This document shows, one piece after another, positions 37,480-47,228 of a stretch of 64,000 bases of DNA (its first letter is position 1; every line of letters starts with the position of its first letter). The stretch is from Acinetobacter lwoffii (GTDB lineage: Bacteria; Pseudomonadota; Gammaproteobacteria; Pseudomonadales; Moraxellaceae). The notes under the pieces are model-generated. The model saw only the letters and a program-made list of their open reading frames with translations. It did not search any database and was not told the DNA's origin. The stretch covers positions 1 to 64,000 of the forward strand of contig NZ_JALJVC010000010.1 of NCBI RefSeq assembly GCF_022967985.1. The letters run 5' to 3'. The position numbers and the translations under genes were made by a program.

Positions 37480-38277
37480 ATGTCGGCATATTACAGTTTT
37501 ATTCAGCGCGAACAGCATGCAGATGGCAGTACTACGGCTTATTACCGTTCTAATATTCATGCACAAGGTGCGTGGAATCCGCATGAGCAGCACATGGCGC
37601 CAGCCACCGGTATTCTATGCGTCGAACTGGAACAGTTTCAGCCACGTGCTGACATGCGTATTGGTCGGGTCGGGCTGGATATTTTTGGCCTTATAGCCTT
37701 TGGTGAATTTTCGATTACCACACGCATGATCCGTCCGGGTAAAACCATTGAACTGGTTGAAGCTGAAATGTGTGCCAATGGTAAAACCTGTATCGTGGCA
37801 CGCGCGTGGAGAATGCTAACTTCAAATACCACGGCCATTGCTGGAGTGGAAGATTTTCCGATCGAAAGTCCAGAATATTTACCGGTTTGGGAGGGTATGC
37901 GCTGCTGGCCGGGCGGTTATATCCAGAGTATTGAAACCCGGGCACATGCTGACCATCGTGCAGGCAAGGGCATTGTCTGGCTAAGAAATTCGCTGGACAT
38001 GGTAGAAGGTCAACCGACGACAGACTTTAGTCGTTTGCTCGGTATGGTCGATACGGCCAATGGCATTGTGCCACGTCAGGACCCGAATTCCGGTTGGGGA
38101 TTTCCGAATCTGGACCTGCAGATTCATATGCACCGTCTGCCGCAGGGTAAATGGCTGGGACTGGAAGTGGTGCAGCAATATGGTGAAGATGGTATCGGTC
38201 TGACTAGCGGGATTCTGCATGATGTTCATGGACCTTTTGGCCGAAGTGAACAGATTCTGACCCTGCGAAAGTTCTAA
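37480..38277 (+). CDS. Thioesterase-like double hotdog protein (4HBT_3/TesB-like)
   Basis: The 265-residue protein seems to have two hotdog halves: the first around AWNPHEQHMAPATGILCVELEQF and RVGLDIFGLIAFGEFSITTRMIRPGKTIELVEAEM, the second around FPNLDLQIHMHRLPQGKWLGLEVVQQYGEDGIGLTSGILHD. The latter resembles the TesB ending with a buried Asp and a Gly-Leu turn. This is the acyl-CoA thioesterase-like superfamily, but the chain-length preference cannot be read. It has no signal peptide. Confidence 0.75.
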   Translation: MSAYYSFIQREQHADGSTTAYYRSNIHAQGAWNPHEQHMAPATGILCVELEQFQPRADMRIGRVGLDIFGLIAFGEFSITTRMIRPGKTIELVEAEMCANGKTCIVARAWRMLTSNTTAIAGVEDFPIESPEYLPVWEGMRCWPGGYIQSIETRAHADHRAGKGIVWLRNSLDMVEGQPTTDFSRLLGMVDTANGIVPRQDPNSGWGFPNLDLQIHMHRLPQGKWLGLEVVQQYGEDGIGLTSGILHDVHGPFGRSEQILTLRKF

Positions 38278-38339
38278 AGCCTATTCAAAAACATCAAGGC
38301 CAATTGCCTCAATCTGTATTTATTGGCATGCTGTGCGCA

Positions 38340-39137
38340 ATGAGTCAGGAACAGCACAAGATGCGGATCAGTATGATTGGGGCAGGGCGAGTGGCATATC
38401 ATCTTGCCCGTGTATTTTCAGCACACCATGAGATCGTACAGATCTACAGTCGAACCCTAGAAAAAGCACAATATCTGGCTGAGCAATTCAACGCTCAGGC
38501 CATCGCTCAGCCTCAACAGCTGGATCATGAGGTGGATCTGGTCATTATCGCGGTCAGTGATCAGTCGATTGCCAGCGTCATTGAACGGATTCATCCGCAT
38601 CTGCAGCAGAATCTGATCGTACATACCTCTGGCAGTACCCATCTCGATTTACTGAAAAATGTGCATGCGCGTGCAGGCGTATTTTATCCTTTACAGACCT
38701 TTAGTCTGGAACGCCAGATTGATTGGCAGCAGACGCCACTATTTATTGAGGCGGAGAATGAACAGGACCAAATCCTGTTATTAGAACTGGCAAATAGCCT
38801 AAGCAATCGTGTTTATATTTATAATTCTAGTCAACGTCTCAGTTTGCATCTTGCAGCGGTATTTGCCTGTAACTTTGCCAATTATTGTTATGACATGGGC
38901 AAGCAGGTGGTTGATGCACAACAGGTCGATTTTAGTTTGTTGTATCCCTTGATGCTGGAAACCGCCAGTAAAGCCACGCAGAATGATCCCAAACAAATGC
39001 AGACCGGCCCAGCGATGCGTGGTGATCAGAATATCTTGAATATGCATCAGCAGATGTTAGCTAATATGCAGCGGGAAGATTTGCAAAATGTCTATCAGTT
39101 GTTGAGCCAGCAAATCCTAGAACGTCATCGAAAATAA
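38340..39137 (+). CDS. Rossmann-like/DUF2520 protein (putative NADP-linked oxidoreductase)
   Basis: This protein of about 265 residues has an N-terminal dinucleotide fold (MIGAGRVAYHLARVF) followed by DLVIIAVSDQSIASVIERI and HTSGSTHLDLL. The helical C-terminal DUF2520 domain begins near YPLQTFS and includes FACNFANYCYDMG. The fold is that of NADP-dependent imine or hydroxyacid reductases (ketopantoate reductase and P5C reductase relatives), but the function is unknown. Starts at 38304, 38340 (MSQEQHK) and 38361 (MRISMIG) are all open; the last two better fit the family's usual N-terminus. Confidence 0.75.
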   Translation: MSQEQHKMRISMIGAGRVAYHLARVFSAHHEIVQIYSRTLEKAQYLAEQFNAQAIAQPQQLDHEVDLVIIAVSDQSIASVIERIHPHLQQNLIVHTSGSTHLDLLKNVHARAGVFYPLQTFSLERQIDWQQTPLFIEAENEQDQILLLELANSLSNRVYIYNSSQRLSLHLAAVFACNFANYCYDMGKQVVDAQQVDFSLLYPLMLETASKATQNDPKQMQTGPAMRGDQNILNMHQQMLANMQREDLQNVYQLLSQQILERHRK

Positions 39138-39203
39138 AAGAGCCGGATTTTTTAGTCTAAAATAAAATACTCAATTCTTTTTCCTCTTTAATTTTGGTGA
39201 AAA

Positions 39204-39326
39204 ATGAAAAGAAAAAATAATAAAAAATGGAAATAGTATAAAGATGAAAATCTATTTTTCTTCTTAAGTGTTATTTCGGGTGCATTTGTCTTTATATATA
39301 AGTGGATTGCAAAATTTCTCCCATAA
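39204..39326 (+). pseudogene. Possible small membrane protein frame with an internal TAG
   Basis: From ATG 39204 (GGTGA just upstream) the frame reads ten codons (MKRKNNKKWK), a TAG at 39234-39236, then 29 more codons to TAA 39324-39326. The second part is hydrophobic and would form one membrane helix (FFFLSVISGAFVFIYKWIAKFLP) after a basic, hydrophilic N-terminus. Together they resemble a 40-residue single-pass protein broken by a nonsense change. It may also be chance, since the region is very A/T rich. It is too short to assign to a family. Confidence 0.35.
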
Positions 39327-39354
39327 AAAAGCGCTGATTAATCAGCGCTTTTTT
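39325..39354. terminator. Bidirectional terminator between the DUF2520 gene and trmB
   Basis: A perfect 30-base palindrome (A6 GCGCTGATT mirrored to T6) lies between the convergent genes. Confidence 0.9.
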
Positions 39355-39365
39355 TGAATCTTGGA

Positions 39366-40082
39366 TTAAGAAATTTTCTTGAAGATAAAATCATTAATCT
39401 TGTGACCGGCTTCAATCCCGCGACGTTCAAACTTGGTTTGCGGACGCCATTCTGGACGAGGGTAGCTGTTGCCTTTGCCCGCCAGATTTTCCAGTCGTGG
39501 ACGTTCTTCCAATACTTCAATCATCCACTCTGCATACGGTTCCCAGTCCGTTGCAGCATGGAAAGTTCCGCCAAGCTCCAGCTTTTGCTCCACCAGTAGC
39601 ATACGGTCATGCGAAACAAAACGGCGTTTAAAATGACGCTTTTTCTGCCATGGATCAGGGAAGTACAATTGCACAGTATTGATACTGTTGTCTGGCATTT
39701 CACGTAATACCTGAATTGCATCTGCATCCAGTACACGTAAATTCGTTAGGCCTTCAACACCTGCTTCGTAAATGCATTGCGCAATACCCGGTACATGCAC
39801 TTCAATCCCGACAAAGTTACGCTCAGGATTGGCTTTGGCCATCAATACCAGTGAACGGCCCATCCCAAAACCGATTTCTACAGTCAAAGGGCGCTCTGGA
39901 TGTTCAAAGTGCTGACGCAAATCACCCACTGGATATTCCAAAATTAAGTGACCATATTGTTCAAGCGCAGTACGTTGAGAGGTGTTTAACGGCATTGAGC
40001 GGCGCATAAACGTCACGATTTCACGGTGCTCGCTTAAGTTTTCCAGCTCCACGACTTGCTGGTCTAATTGATCGTTCGACAT
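39366..40082 (-). CDS. trmB: tRNA (guanine-N7-)-methyltransferase
   Basis: TrmB makes m7G46 in the variable loop of tRNAs. The 238-residue enzyme has the SAM motif VEIGFGMGRSLVLMA (about 70-84), the helix-turn FVGIEVHVPGIAQCI, the Y/F-x-P-DPW signature VQLYFPDPWQKKRHFKRRFV and a C-terminal PQTKFERRGIEAGHKI that contacts tRNA. The length is typical and the motifs are intact. It is a single gene on the minus strand. Confidence 0.96.
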   Translation of the reverse strand: MSNDQLDQQVVELENLSEHREIVTFMRRSMPLNTSQRTALEQYGHLILEYPVGDLRQHFEHPERPLTVEIGFGMGRSLVLMAKANPERNFVGIEVHVPGIAQCIYEAGVEGLTNLRVLDADAIQVLREMPDNSINTVQLYFPDPWQKKRHFKRRFVSHDRMLLVEQKLELGGTFHAATDWEPYAEWMIEVLEERPRLENLAGKGNSYPRPEWRPQTKFERRGIEAGHKINDFIFKKIS

Positions 40083-40194
40083 AACTTTGGCAAATCTAAA
40101 AATTCAGAATGCGGTATTTTAAGTCCTGAGCCGAGCAAGTCAAACTTTTCTCGGTATTTCTCCATAAAAATTGGCGAGATCTTCCAGATAAAAT

Positions 40195-40218
40195 AAAAGA
40201 GCCAATTGAGGCTCTTTT
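40195..40218 (-). terminator. Intrinsic terminator after the SulP gene
   Basis: AAAAGAGCC and GGCTCTTTT pair around AATTGA, just downstream (minus strand) of the transporter stop at 40234. Confidence 0.85.
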
Positions 40219-40233
40219 ATTAATCACCGTTCA

Positions 40234-41679
40234 TCAGCTACTAAACCGGTCAATCAGTGTACTGCTGGCTTCATTTAAACCGATCACTGTTACGTCTATA
40301 TTTTGGGCTTTAAATTTCTGGATCACATTATTCAACATGTTCACTGAGGTCACATCCCAGATATGCGCGTGGGTCAGATCCAGTTCCACGTGTTCAAGCT
40401 CCTCTTTAAAATCAAAGAACTGATAGAATTTTTCTGTACTGCTGAAGAAAATCTGACCGGAAATCACATAACAACGTGAGTATTCATCTTTTAAATAGGT
40501 TTCGACATGGACACTTTTTTCCAGTTTATTAATAAGGAACAGAGCAGAGAGTAATACGCCCACAAATACACCGAGTGCCAGATTATGAGTGGCAAGCACG
40601 ACAATAATCACGGCAATCATCACGATATTAAATTCCAGTGGATGCTTGCCAAACTGTTTGATCGCTCCCCATTGAAAGGTGGTAAATGCCACCATAATCA
40701 TGATCGCAACCAGCGCTGCCATTGGGATATAAGCCAGCCAGTCTTTCAAAAAAACCACTAGACAGAGTAGAAACACACCAGCGACCAGAGTCGATAAACG
40801 GGTACGTGCCCCTGAAGACACATTGATAATTGACTGGCCGATCATGGCACAACCGGCCATCCCGCCCATAAAGCCGCTGACAATATTGGCCATACCCTGA
40901 CCACGACATTCCTGATGCCGGTCACCTTCAGTTCCAGTCACTTCATCAATGACCGTAGTGGTCATCATGCTTTCCAGCAAACCGACAGTTGCCAAGGTAA
41001 AGGAATAAGGCAGGATAATTTGCAAGGTTTCCAGATTGAGTGGAATTTCTGGAATCAGGAATACTGGCAAAGTATCCGGGAATTGCCCCAGATCGCTCAC
41101 GGTACGCATATCTGCACCCAACAACAGCGCTAGCCCACTTAAAACTATAATACAGATTAAAGGTGAGGGAATGGCTTTACCGATTTTAGGGATATAAGGA
41201 AACAGATAAATAATCGCCAGACCAATCGCAATAAACAGATAACCGGTGCTATCCATCCGGTTAATTTCCGGGATTTGTGCCACAAATATCAGGATCGCCA
41301 AGGCATTTAAAAATCCATAGACCACAGCCTGCGATACAAAGCGCATTAATTTAGCGACTTTAAAATAACCGGCAATGACCTGAATGATACCGGTCAGAAT
41401 TGTGGCAGCCAACAGATATTGCAGACCATGTTCTTTTACCAAGGTAATCATCAAAAGCGCCATAGCACCTGTAGCCGCAGAGATCATGGCAGGACGGCCG
41501 CCAAAAAAGGCAATGGATACTGCAATGCAGAAAGAGGCATACAAACCGACTTGCGGATCAACACCGGCAATGGCAGAGAAGGCAATTGATTCAGGAATCA
41601 GGGCAAGTCCCACCACCAGACCTGCCAGTACATCTGTGCGGATATTGGAAAACCATTCTTCTTTTTTCAGGCTAATCAC
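40234..41679 (-). CDS. SulP-family anion transporter with STAS domain
   Basis: The 481-residue protein has about 10-12 membrane helices (SLC26/SulP fold) beginning [35 protein letters not shown], the region that forms the anion site, and [33 protein letters not shown] in the second half. A C-terminal STAS domain (about 395-481, [15 protein letters not shown] and [18 protein letters not shown]) lies in the cytoplasm. SulP members carry sulfate, bicarbonate, dicarboxylates or other anions; this one cannot be specified. No carbonic anhydrase gene is adjacent. Confidence 0.9.
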   Translation of the reverse strand: MISLKKEEWFSNIRTDVLAGLVVGLALIPESIAFSAIAGVDPQVGLYASFCIAVSIAFFGGRPAMISAATGAMALLMITLVKEHGLQYLLAATILTGIIQVIAGYFKVAKLMRFVSQAVVYGFLNALAILIFVAQIPEINRMDSTGYLFIAIGLAIIYLFPYIPKIGKAIPSPLICIIVLSGLALLLGADMRTVSDLGQFPDTLPVFLIPEIPLNLETLQIILPYSFTLATVGLLESMMTTTVIDEVTGTEGDRHQECRGQGMANIVSGFMGGMAGCAMIGQSIINVSSGARTRLSTLVAGVFLLCLVVFLKDWLAYIPMAALVAIMIMVAFTTFQWGAIKQFGKHPLEFNIVMIAVIIVVLATHNLALGVFVGVLLSALFLINKLEKSVHVETYLKDEYSRCYVISGQIFFSSTEKFYQFFDFKEELEHVELDLTHAHIWDVTSVNMLNNVIQKFKAQNIDVTVIGLNEASSTLIDRFSS

Positions 41680-41896
41680 GAAATATCATCTAAATTTGGA
41701 AAACCTGTGTATGTTAAACAGATAGAGATAAAAATCTACACAAGATTGACTTGCAAAAGCCCGGAATATCCTGAATATTGAATGAGTAACTGTCTTGAGA
41801 TCACAGTTACGCTTTTTTGCAATTTACAGGTTTGATCACTTGAAAGTTTGTCAGAAGCGATTTAAAACATTGAGAAGTGTATAACAAGGATCAGAA

Positions 41897-42508
41897 ATGA
41901 AGCTTTACTATTCGCCAGGTGCCTGCTCACTGGCAGCTCATATTATTTTAAATGAAATTAATGTCGATTTTGATTTGGAACGTGTTGATTTAAAAACACA
42001 TAAAACAGAAAAAGGTACGGATTATTACGAAGTTAATCCTAAAGGCTATGTACCAGCGTTAGAAATTAACCCTGGTCTGATCCTGACAGAAAATGTTGCA
42101 ATTCTACCGTTTCTTGCTCAACACGATCCAAAACAAGATCTGATTCCACCATCGGGCATGGGACGTGCCAAAGTGCTGGAATGGTTAGGTTATCTGAACT
42201 CTGAACTACATGATGCCTATGCGGTGTTCTTCGGTGGCAAGTTATCCGAAGATGAAAAGAAAAAAGCCTATGCAGAGATTGATCGACTATTGAGTTATAT
42301 CGATAAAGCTATCGGTGAATCGGACAATGATTATCTGGTGGATGATAACTTTGGGCCTGCGGATGCCTATCTATTTGTCTTGACCAACTGGTCGAACCAG
42401 ATTGAGCATGATCTGAGTCCATATGAAAATATTATTCATATCCGTAATAAAGTGGCAGAACGTCAATCTGTCCAGATTGCCATGCGTGATGAAGGTCTGA
42501 TTCCTTAA
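41897..42508 (+). CDS. Glutathione S-transferase (beta-like)
   Basis: The 203-residue protein has an N-terminal thioredoxin-like domain beginning MKLYYSPGACSLAAHIIL, where a Cys at residue 10 takes the catalytic place as in beta-class GSTs. NPKGYVPALEI and LTENVAILPFLA (cis-Pro and Ser/Glu glutathione contacts) follow. The all-helical C-terminal half has the N-capping FGPADAYLFVLTNW. The role is probably glutathione-dependent detoxification; a specific substrate is not evident. AAGGATCAG precedes the ATG. Confidence 0.9.
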   Translation: MKLYYSPGACSLAAHIILNEINVDFDLERVDLKTHKTEKGTDYYEVNPKGYVPALEINPGLILTENVAILPFLAQHDPKQDLIPPSGMGRAKVLEWLGYLNSELHDAYAVFFGGKLSEDEKKKAYAEIDRLLSYIDKAIGESDNDYLVDDNFGPADAYLFVLTNWSNQIEHDLSPYENIIHIRNKVAERQSVQIAMRDEGLIP

Positions 42509-42519
42509 TTACTGGAAAA

Positions 42520-42547
42520 AATAAAGGACTCAATCGAGTCCTTTATT
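42520..42547. terminator. Bidirectional terminator between the GST gene and thiG
   Basis: AATAAAGGACTC and GAGTCCTTTATT pair around AATC between convergent genes. Confidence 0.9.
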
Positions 42548-42562
42548 TTTGTTTATGAAAAT

Positions 42563-43345
42563 TTATTTAAAGAAATAGCCGGTTTCCGGCGAGCTGGCAT
42601 TGGCCATACGTTTACGTGGCATACGGCCTGCAAGAAAAGCTTCTCGGCCTGCTTCAACGGCTTTTTTCATCGCAGATGCCATCAATACCGGATTTTGTGC
42701 AGCTGCAATCGCTGTATTCATGAGTACACCATCACAACCCAGTTCCATCGCAATCGCGGCATCACTTGCTGTACCGACACCGGCATCGACCAGAACCGGC
42801 ACTTTGGCATTTTCCTTGATGATTGACAGGGTGTGTGGATTTAAAATACCAAGACCTGAACCGATCAGGCTACCCAATGGCATAATCGCGACACAGCCCA
42901 TGCTTTCCAGTTCTTGCGCCACGATCGGATCATCCGAGGTATAGACCATGATCTCAAAGCCATCATCAATCAAGGTACGAGCAGCTTTTAGTGTTTCGGT
43001 CACGTTTGGGTAAAGCGTTTTTTCGTCACCCAATACTTCCAGTTTGACCAGATTATGGCCATCGAGCAGCTCACGCGCCAGCATACAGGTGCGGACGGCA
43101 CTATTGGCATCGAAGCAACCTGCAGTATTCGGCAAAATGGTATATTTTTCCGGAGAAATCACTGATAGCAGATTCGGCTGGTCAGGATCTTGGCCAATAT
43201 TGACCCGGCGAATAGCGACAGTGACAATCTCTGCACCACTGGTTTCAATGGCCTGCTGGGTTTCATTTAAATCTTTGTATTTGCCTGTGCCTACCAAAAG
43301 GCGTGACTGGAATTGGCGTGAACCAATCTGTAATAAATCTTGCAT
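42563..43345 (-). CDS. thiG: Thiazole synthase ThiG
   Basis: ThiG builds the thiazole ring of thiamine from DXP, dehydroglycine and ThiS thiocarboxylate. The 260-residue TIM-barrel protein (start at ATG 43345, [12 protein letters not shown]; the frame open to 43408 overlaps thiS) has the Schiff-base lysine in [17 protein letters not shown], the phosphate-binding [28 protein letters not shown], and the family N-terminus [10 protein letters not shown]. thiS lies 14 bases upstream in the same operon, an order common in gammaproteobacteria. There is no TPP riboswitch visible before thiS. Confidence 0.96.
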   Translation of the reverse strand: MQDLLQIGSRQFQSRLLVGTGKYKDLNETQQAIETSGAEIVTVAIRRVNIGQDPDQPNLLSVISPEKYTILPNTAGCFDANSAVRTCMLARELLDGHNLVKLEVLGDEKTLYPNVTETLKAARTLIDDGFEIMVYTSDDPIVAQELESMGCVAIMPLGSLIGSGLGILNPHTLSIIKENAKVPVLVDAGVGTASDAAIAMELGCDGVLMNTAIAAAQNPVLMASAMKKAVEAGREAFLAGRMPRKRMANASSPETGYFFK

Positions 43346-43359
43346 AATTGTCCCGAGTA

Positions 43360-43557
43360 TTAGCCGCCACCGACTGCGTGAATAATTTCGATTTTGTCTG
43401 TATCGCAAATCGGCGTATCGCCCAATCTGCTTTTAGGAATAATCATTTCGTTGATTTCAACTGCAAAACGCTTACCCTCAAGCGCCATACTCTGAATCAG
43501 TTCCAGCAGATTCTTGCAGTGAGTTTCCTGTTGTTCGCCATTGATGTAAATCACCAT
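43360..43557 (-). CDS. thiS: Sulfur carrier protein ThiS
   Basis: The 65-residue ubiquitin-fold protein ends in the required Gly-Gly (HAVGGG), which is adenylated and then thiocarboxylated to donate sulfur to ThiG. The internal pattern [10 protein letters not shown] and [14 protein letters not shown] is typical. It is the first gene of a thiS-thiG pair; ThiF/ThiI and ThiH or ThiO are not in the window. Confidence 0.94.
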   Translation of the reverse strand: MVIYINGEQQETHCKNLLELIQSMALEGKRFAVEINEMIIPKSRLGDTPICDTDKIEIIHAVGGG

Positions 43558-43592
43558 TCTAGCAACCCTCCATGATTAAGTGTTGTTCAGAT

Positions 43593-43958
43593 TTATCTGG
43601 CGTATTTTAAAGCATTCCAGGCCAGAATTAACCATCCGGCAATCATTAAAGCACCGCCAATAGGTGTAATCACCCCTAAACCGCGGGGTAATCCTAAGGC
43701 CATGATATACAGTGAGCCAGAAAACAGTAAAATACCAACCTGAATCAGTCCGAAGCTCCACTGAATCGGTAGTGCAGGAATGACTTTCGCGAGCAGAGAA
43801 AGAATCAGTAGTCCTAAGGCATGATAGAAAAAATAATCTGTTGCCGTTTGCCACCAGCCGAGCTGTACCTCAGTTGCACGTGCTTTTAAACCATGTGCAC
43901 CAAAAGCACCGAGCATGACTGCCAGGGCCAGATTGAGTGCTGAAATCGCAATCCACAT
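43593..43958 (-). CDS. DUF423 membrane protein (YgdD-like)
   Basis: The 121-residue protein has four membrane helices. The N-terminus (ALNLALAVMLGAFGAHGLKAR, about 7-27) carries the DUF423 signature GAFGAHGL, and LFSGSLYIMALG lies in the third helix. No function has been established for the family. It sits between thiS and rpoH on the minus strand, separated from each by a gap. Confidence 0.9.
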   Translation of the reverse strand: MWIAISALNLALAVMLGAFGAHGLKARATEVQLGWWQTATDYFFYHALGLLILSLLAKVIPALPIQWSFGLIQVGILLFSGSLYIMALGLPRGLGVITPIGGALMIAGWLILAWNALKYAR

Positions 43959-44021
43959 TTGAATTGATCTTCCTGATAAAGTTTGCGCTTAACCTTAGCA
44001 TAAATTCAAAATGCGGACATA

Positions 44022-44049
44022 AAAAAGCCTTCCTGAAGGAAGGCTTTTT
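44022..44049 (-). terminator. Intrinsic terminator after rpoH
   Basis: AAAAAGCCTTCC and GGAAGGCTTTTT pair around TGAA, between rpoH and the DUF423 gene; both strands carry a T tract, but the position fits the end of rpoH. Confidence 0.88.
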
Positions 44050-44077
44050 AAAAATAAATCAGTAACAGAATTTGGTG

Positions 44078-44947
44078 TTAATTGGATGACATTGCTACTT
44101 TAATTTTTTCCATGGCATTTTTTTCCAGCTGACGAATACGTTCCGCAGAAACATTATATTCGGCTGCAAGCTCATGCAGGGTCGATTTCTCGTCGTCTAA
44201 CCAACGGCGTTGCAGAATATTCCGTGAACGATCATCCAGTTGGTCCATGGCTTCGTGCAGGGCAGAAGTACTTTGTTCTTCATAGTCTTCATTTTCAATC
44301 AGACGAGCCGGATCATAGCGGTTGTCTTCAAGATACAACGCTGGTGCTACATGGGTGGAACCTTCATCGTCGTCATCACTTGATGCATCAAAAGCAGCAT
44401 CATATGCTGTCAGACGGCCTTCCATTTCCAGTACTTGTTCTGGAGTAACATTTAAGTCATTCGCAATTGACTGGGCTTCTTCGAGCGTCAACTTTTTCGA
44501 TGATTTCTTCAGGCTGCGCAGATTAAAGAACAGTTTACGTTGCGCTTTAGTGGTGGCGATTTTCACGATACGCCAGTTACGGATCACGTATTCGTGAATT
44601 TCCGCCTTGATCCAGTGCACGGCAAATGACACCAAACGTACGCCCATATTCGGGTCAAAACGTTTCACAGCTTTCATCAGACCCAGGTTGCCTTCCTGAA
44701 TCAGGTCACCTTGTGGCAGACCATAACCTGCATAACTACGCGCAATATGTACCACAAAACGCAAGTGCGACATGACCAGCATTTTCGCTGCATCTAAATC
44801 TTGGTCATAGTAATAGCGTTCAGCCAACTCTTTTTCTTGTTCGGCTGTTAAAATCGGAATCTGATTGACAGTGCTGATATAAGCACCGAGGTTGACACCT
44901 GGCGCCGATAATGACAGGGGCATCAACTGATTGCGGCTGTCACTCAT
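44078..44947 (-). CDS. rpoH: RNA polymerase heat-shock sigma factor (sigma-32)
   Basis: RpoH directs transcription of heat-shock genes such as clpB (also in this window). The 289-residue protein shows sigma region 2 ([37 protein letters not shown]), the RpoH box QRKLFFNLR in region 2.4-3, an acidic insert [10 protein letters not shown] (about 193-202) and region 4 ending ([29 protein letters not shown]). The box identifies it as sigma-32 rather than RpoD or RpoS. Regulation in enterobacteria includes an mRNA thermosensor; whether this 5' end folds the same way was not determined. Confidence 0.96.
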   Translation of the reverse strand: MSDSRNQLMPLSLSAPGVNLGAYISTVNQIPILTAEQEKELAERYYYDQDLDAAKMLVMSHLRFVVHIARSYAGYGLPQGDLIQEGNLGLMKAVKRFDPNMGVRLVSFAVHWIKAEIHEYVIRNWRIVKIATTKAQRKLFFNLRSLKKSSKKLTLEEAQSIANDLNVTPEQVLEMEGRLTAYDAAFDASSDDDDEGSTHVAPALYLEDNRYDPARLIENEDYEEQSTSALHEAMDQLDDRSRNILQRRWLDDEKSTLHELAAEYNVSAERIRQLEKNAMEKIKVAMSSN

Positions 44948-45083
44948 GTGTTCTCCTTGAAGTGCGGGATAACCCTAAACTAGGTTTTATCTTAATCCAA
45001 TCTCTCCACAAATAATGGATATTTGGGTAGAGAAATGTAAAAAAGTATACGAAAGTGAGGATCAACAGTTTAATTGAAATTTT

Positions 45084-45317
45084 TTAAGATTCAATTAAGT
45101 AGTGAAACTCTGTATCAGAAATTTTTTTAAATTCAAGCTTGAGCTGATGCAGCTGACAATAGCGGCTGACATCCGTCTGGCTATGCGGATCAGATGATTT
45201 CAGCAGGAATGTTTTCTGATTTCCGGCCTTTAATGCGCGCTTTAACATTAATAGCGGCATCGGGCACGGTTTTCCCATGGCGTCTATAAGGCTGAAATGC
45301 GCTGGATCTTCGAGCAT
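45084..45317 (-). CDS. TusA-like sulfurtransferase (SirA/YeeD family)
   Basis: The 77-residue protein has the family motif D-A-M-G-K-P-C-P-M-P-L-L with the acceptor cysteine near residue 18, followed by a helix (LKRALKA) and a strand. TusA-family proteins pass persulfide sulfur between partners, for example in tRNA thiolation or molybdopterin synthesis. It is a single gene upstream of the rpoH region. YeeD-type proteins normally pair with YeeE, which here lies far away, near 7 kb. Confidence 0.85.
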   Translation of the reverse strand: MLEDPAHFSLIDAMGKPCPMPLLMLKRALKAGNQKTFLLKSSDPHSQTDVSRYCQLHQLKLEFKKISDTEFHYLIES

Positions 45318-45699
45318 TACGGTTTCATTTAGGTAGCAGAAAAGGCTATAAATAGTAGCAAATATGATGCCAGAACCAAACTAGTTTAAGAAAAAGAAGA
45401 TCTAAATGACTTTATAAAGTCTTTTGACAATTTTCATGAAAAAAATAACTAAATCAAACAGAACATGCTAAAAAAAATCTATTAATTGTGATAAACCCAT
45501 GTTAAGCTCGTTGCGTATTTGGGACTTTGAATAAACAAAGTGATTGTTTTTCACCCTATTACATAAATGGATGTAACCGGGATTTTGTTGATAGTTTTAC
45601 AGAATGATTACAAGCTTAAAAATAATATTTTCAAACTTGTTTGCTCTGCTGTTTGCAACACCGGGTGGTCCTTCTTTTAGTTTCAATGAGGATTAACTT
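45318..45699. promoter_or_regulatory. Promoter and long leader region of the cold-shock gene
   Basis: The 382 bases contain no gene. A TTGACA (45424-45429) with a weak TAACTA at 16 bases could be a promoter, leaving an mRNA leader of over 200 bases, as is common for cspA-type genes that fold differently in the cold. AGGA lies 8-11 bases before the ATG. The leader end has a short G+C block (CACCGGGTGG, 45658-45667) that can pair with itself. Confidence 0.5.
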
Positions 45700-45915
45700 A
45701 TGACAGCTGCTCGCGAACAAGGCGTAGTTAAGTGGTTTAACGATACTAAAGGCTTCGGCTTTATTCAACGTAACGGCGGCGATGACGTATTCGTTCATTT
45801 CCGTGCTATCCAAGGTGACGGTCACCGTTCACTTCGTGACGGCCAACGTGTTGAATTCAGTGTTGTTAAAGGCCAAAAAGGCTTTCAAGCTGAAGAAGTT
45901 CAACCATTAGACTAA
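45700..45915 (+). CDS. Cold-shock domain protein (CspA family)
   Basis: The 71-residue OB-fold protein has RNP1 (KGFGFIQ, about 17-23) and RNP2 (DVFVHF, about 29-34), the nucleic-acid-binding motifs of CspA. It acts as an RNA chaperone or transcription antiterminator. Length is normal. Its long AT-rich 5' leader is typical of cold-inducible members, but the csp family also has constitutive members and none can be excluded. Terminator hairpin follows at 45937-45966. Confidence 0.94.
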   Translation: MTAAREQGVVKWFNDTKGFGFIQRNGGDDVFVHFRAIQGDGHRSLRDGQRVEFSVVKGQKGFQAEEVQPLD

Positions 45916-45936
45916 TCTTCGGATTAAGCTAAAAAG

Positions 45937-45966
45937 AAAACGCTCCAATATAACTTGGGGCGTTTT
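45937..45966 (+). terminator. Intrinsic terminator after the csp gene
   Basis: AAAACGCTCC and GGGGCGTTTT (one T-G pair) enclose a 10-base loop and a T tract follows. Confidence 0.8.
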
Positions 45967-46016
45967 TTGTTTATACTATCCCTATCTTAGTGATTACCCA
46001 ATTAGAGCACCGCTTT

Positions 46017-47168
46017 ATGTCATCTGGTTTTGAAACCTTAAATTTACATCCCAATCTAAAAAAAGCGATTGATGCTTTAGGCTTTACCACCATGACGCCT
46101 ATCCAGCAGAAGGTTTTAAAATTCACGCTGGCAGGACATGATGCCATTGGCCGTGCACAGACAGGTACAGGTAAAACTGCTGCCTTTTTAATTAGTATCA
46201 TGAATGATCTATTAAATAATCCGATTCAGGAACAACGCTATCGTGGTGAGCCACGCGCGCTGATTTTGGCACCGACCCGTGAACTGGCGTTACAGATCGA
46301 AAGCGATGCACAGGATCTGGCGAAATATGCTGGTCTCAATGTGGTGACCTTGCTGGGTGGTGTGGATTTTGACAAGCAAAAGAACCAGCTGAATAAAGCG
46401 CCTGTCGATATTATGGTGGCTACACCGGGGCGTTTGATCGATTTTGTAGAACAAAAAGAAGTCTGGTTGGATCAGATTGAATTTTTGGTCATTGATGAAG
46501 CCGACCGCCTATTGGATATGGGCTTTATTCCTTCAGTAAAGCGCATTGTACGTTTCTCGCCGCGTAAAGAACAACGTCAGACTCTGATGTTCTCTGCTAC
46601 TTTTAGCTACGATGTATTGAATCTTGCGCAGCAATGGTTATTTGAACCGGTTACAGTTGAAATTGAACCGGAAAAGAAAACCAATGCCGATGTCGAGCAG
46701 CGGGTTTATATGGTCGCCAAGGCGGACAAATATAAATTATTGCAAGAAATCCTACGTGATGAGCCGATTGAAAAAGTCATGATTTTTGCCAACCGTCGTG
46801 ATCAGGTGCGCAAACTTTATGATCATTTAAAACGTGATGGTTATAAGGTGGTAATGTTGTCGGGCGAGATTGCTCAAGACAAACGTCTGAAAATGCTGGA
46901 TCAGTTCAAAAATGGTAAACATAATATTATGATTGCAACGGATGTTGCAGGTCGTGGTATCCATGTCGATGGTGTATCGCATGTGGTGAACTTCACCTTG
47001 CCGGAACAGTCGGATGATTATGTGCATCGTATTGGCCGTACCGGTCGTGCGGGAACCAGCGGTGTGAGTATCAGTTTCCTTGCAGAGGATGATGCGTTCT
47101 ATCTGCCAGAAATTGAAAAAGCCATTGGGCAAAAATTGCCTTTGACCCGTCTGGAAGGTTATTGTTAA
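46017..47168 (+). CDS. rhlB: DEAD-box RNA helicase (RhlB-like)
   Basis: The 383-residue core helicase has the Q-motif ([13 protein letters not shown]), Walker [13 protein letters not shown], Ia [37 protein letters not shown], and IV-VI ([29 protein letters not shown]). RhlB works with RNase E in RNA decay in gammaproteobacteria. It lacks the long Arg-rich tail of longer RhlB proteins. ATG 46017 is preferred over the in-frame GTG at 45990, which has no ribosome site and lies close to the csp terminator. Confidence 0.9.
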   Translation: MSSGFETLNLHPNLKKAIDALGFTTMTPIQQKVLKFTLAGHDAIGRAQTGTGKTAAFLISIMNDLLNNPIQEQRYRGEPRALILAPTRELALQIESDAQDLAKYAGLNVVTLLGGVDFDKQKNQLNKAPVDIMVATPGRLIDFVEQKEVWLDQIEFLVIDEADRLLDMGFIPSVKRIVRFSPRKEQRQTLMFSATFSYDVLNLAQQWLFEPVTVEIEPEKKTNADVEQRVYMVAKADKYKLLQEILRDEPIEKVMIFANRRDQVRKLYDHLKRDGYKVVMLSGEIAQDKRLKMLDQFKNGKHNIMIATDVAGRGIHVDGVSHVVNFTLPEQSDDYVHRIGRTGRAGTSGVSISFLAEDDAFYLPEIEKAIGQKLPLTRLEGYC

Positions 47169-47180
47169 TCCAGACCATAG

Positions 47181-47206
47181 AAAAACCGCTCTTGAAGAGC
47201 GGTTTT
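47181..47206. terminator. Bidirectional terminator between rhlB and the lipoprotein gene
   Basis: AAAAACCGCTCT and AGAGCGGTTTTT pair around a 3-base loop between convergent genes. Confidence 0.9.
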
Positions 47207-47228
47207 TTATTGCGCTATGGTTTAAGGC

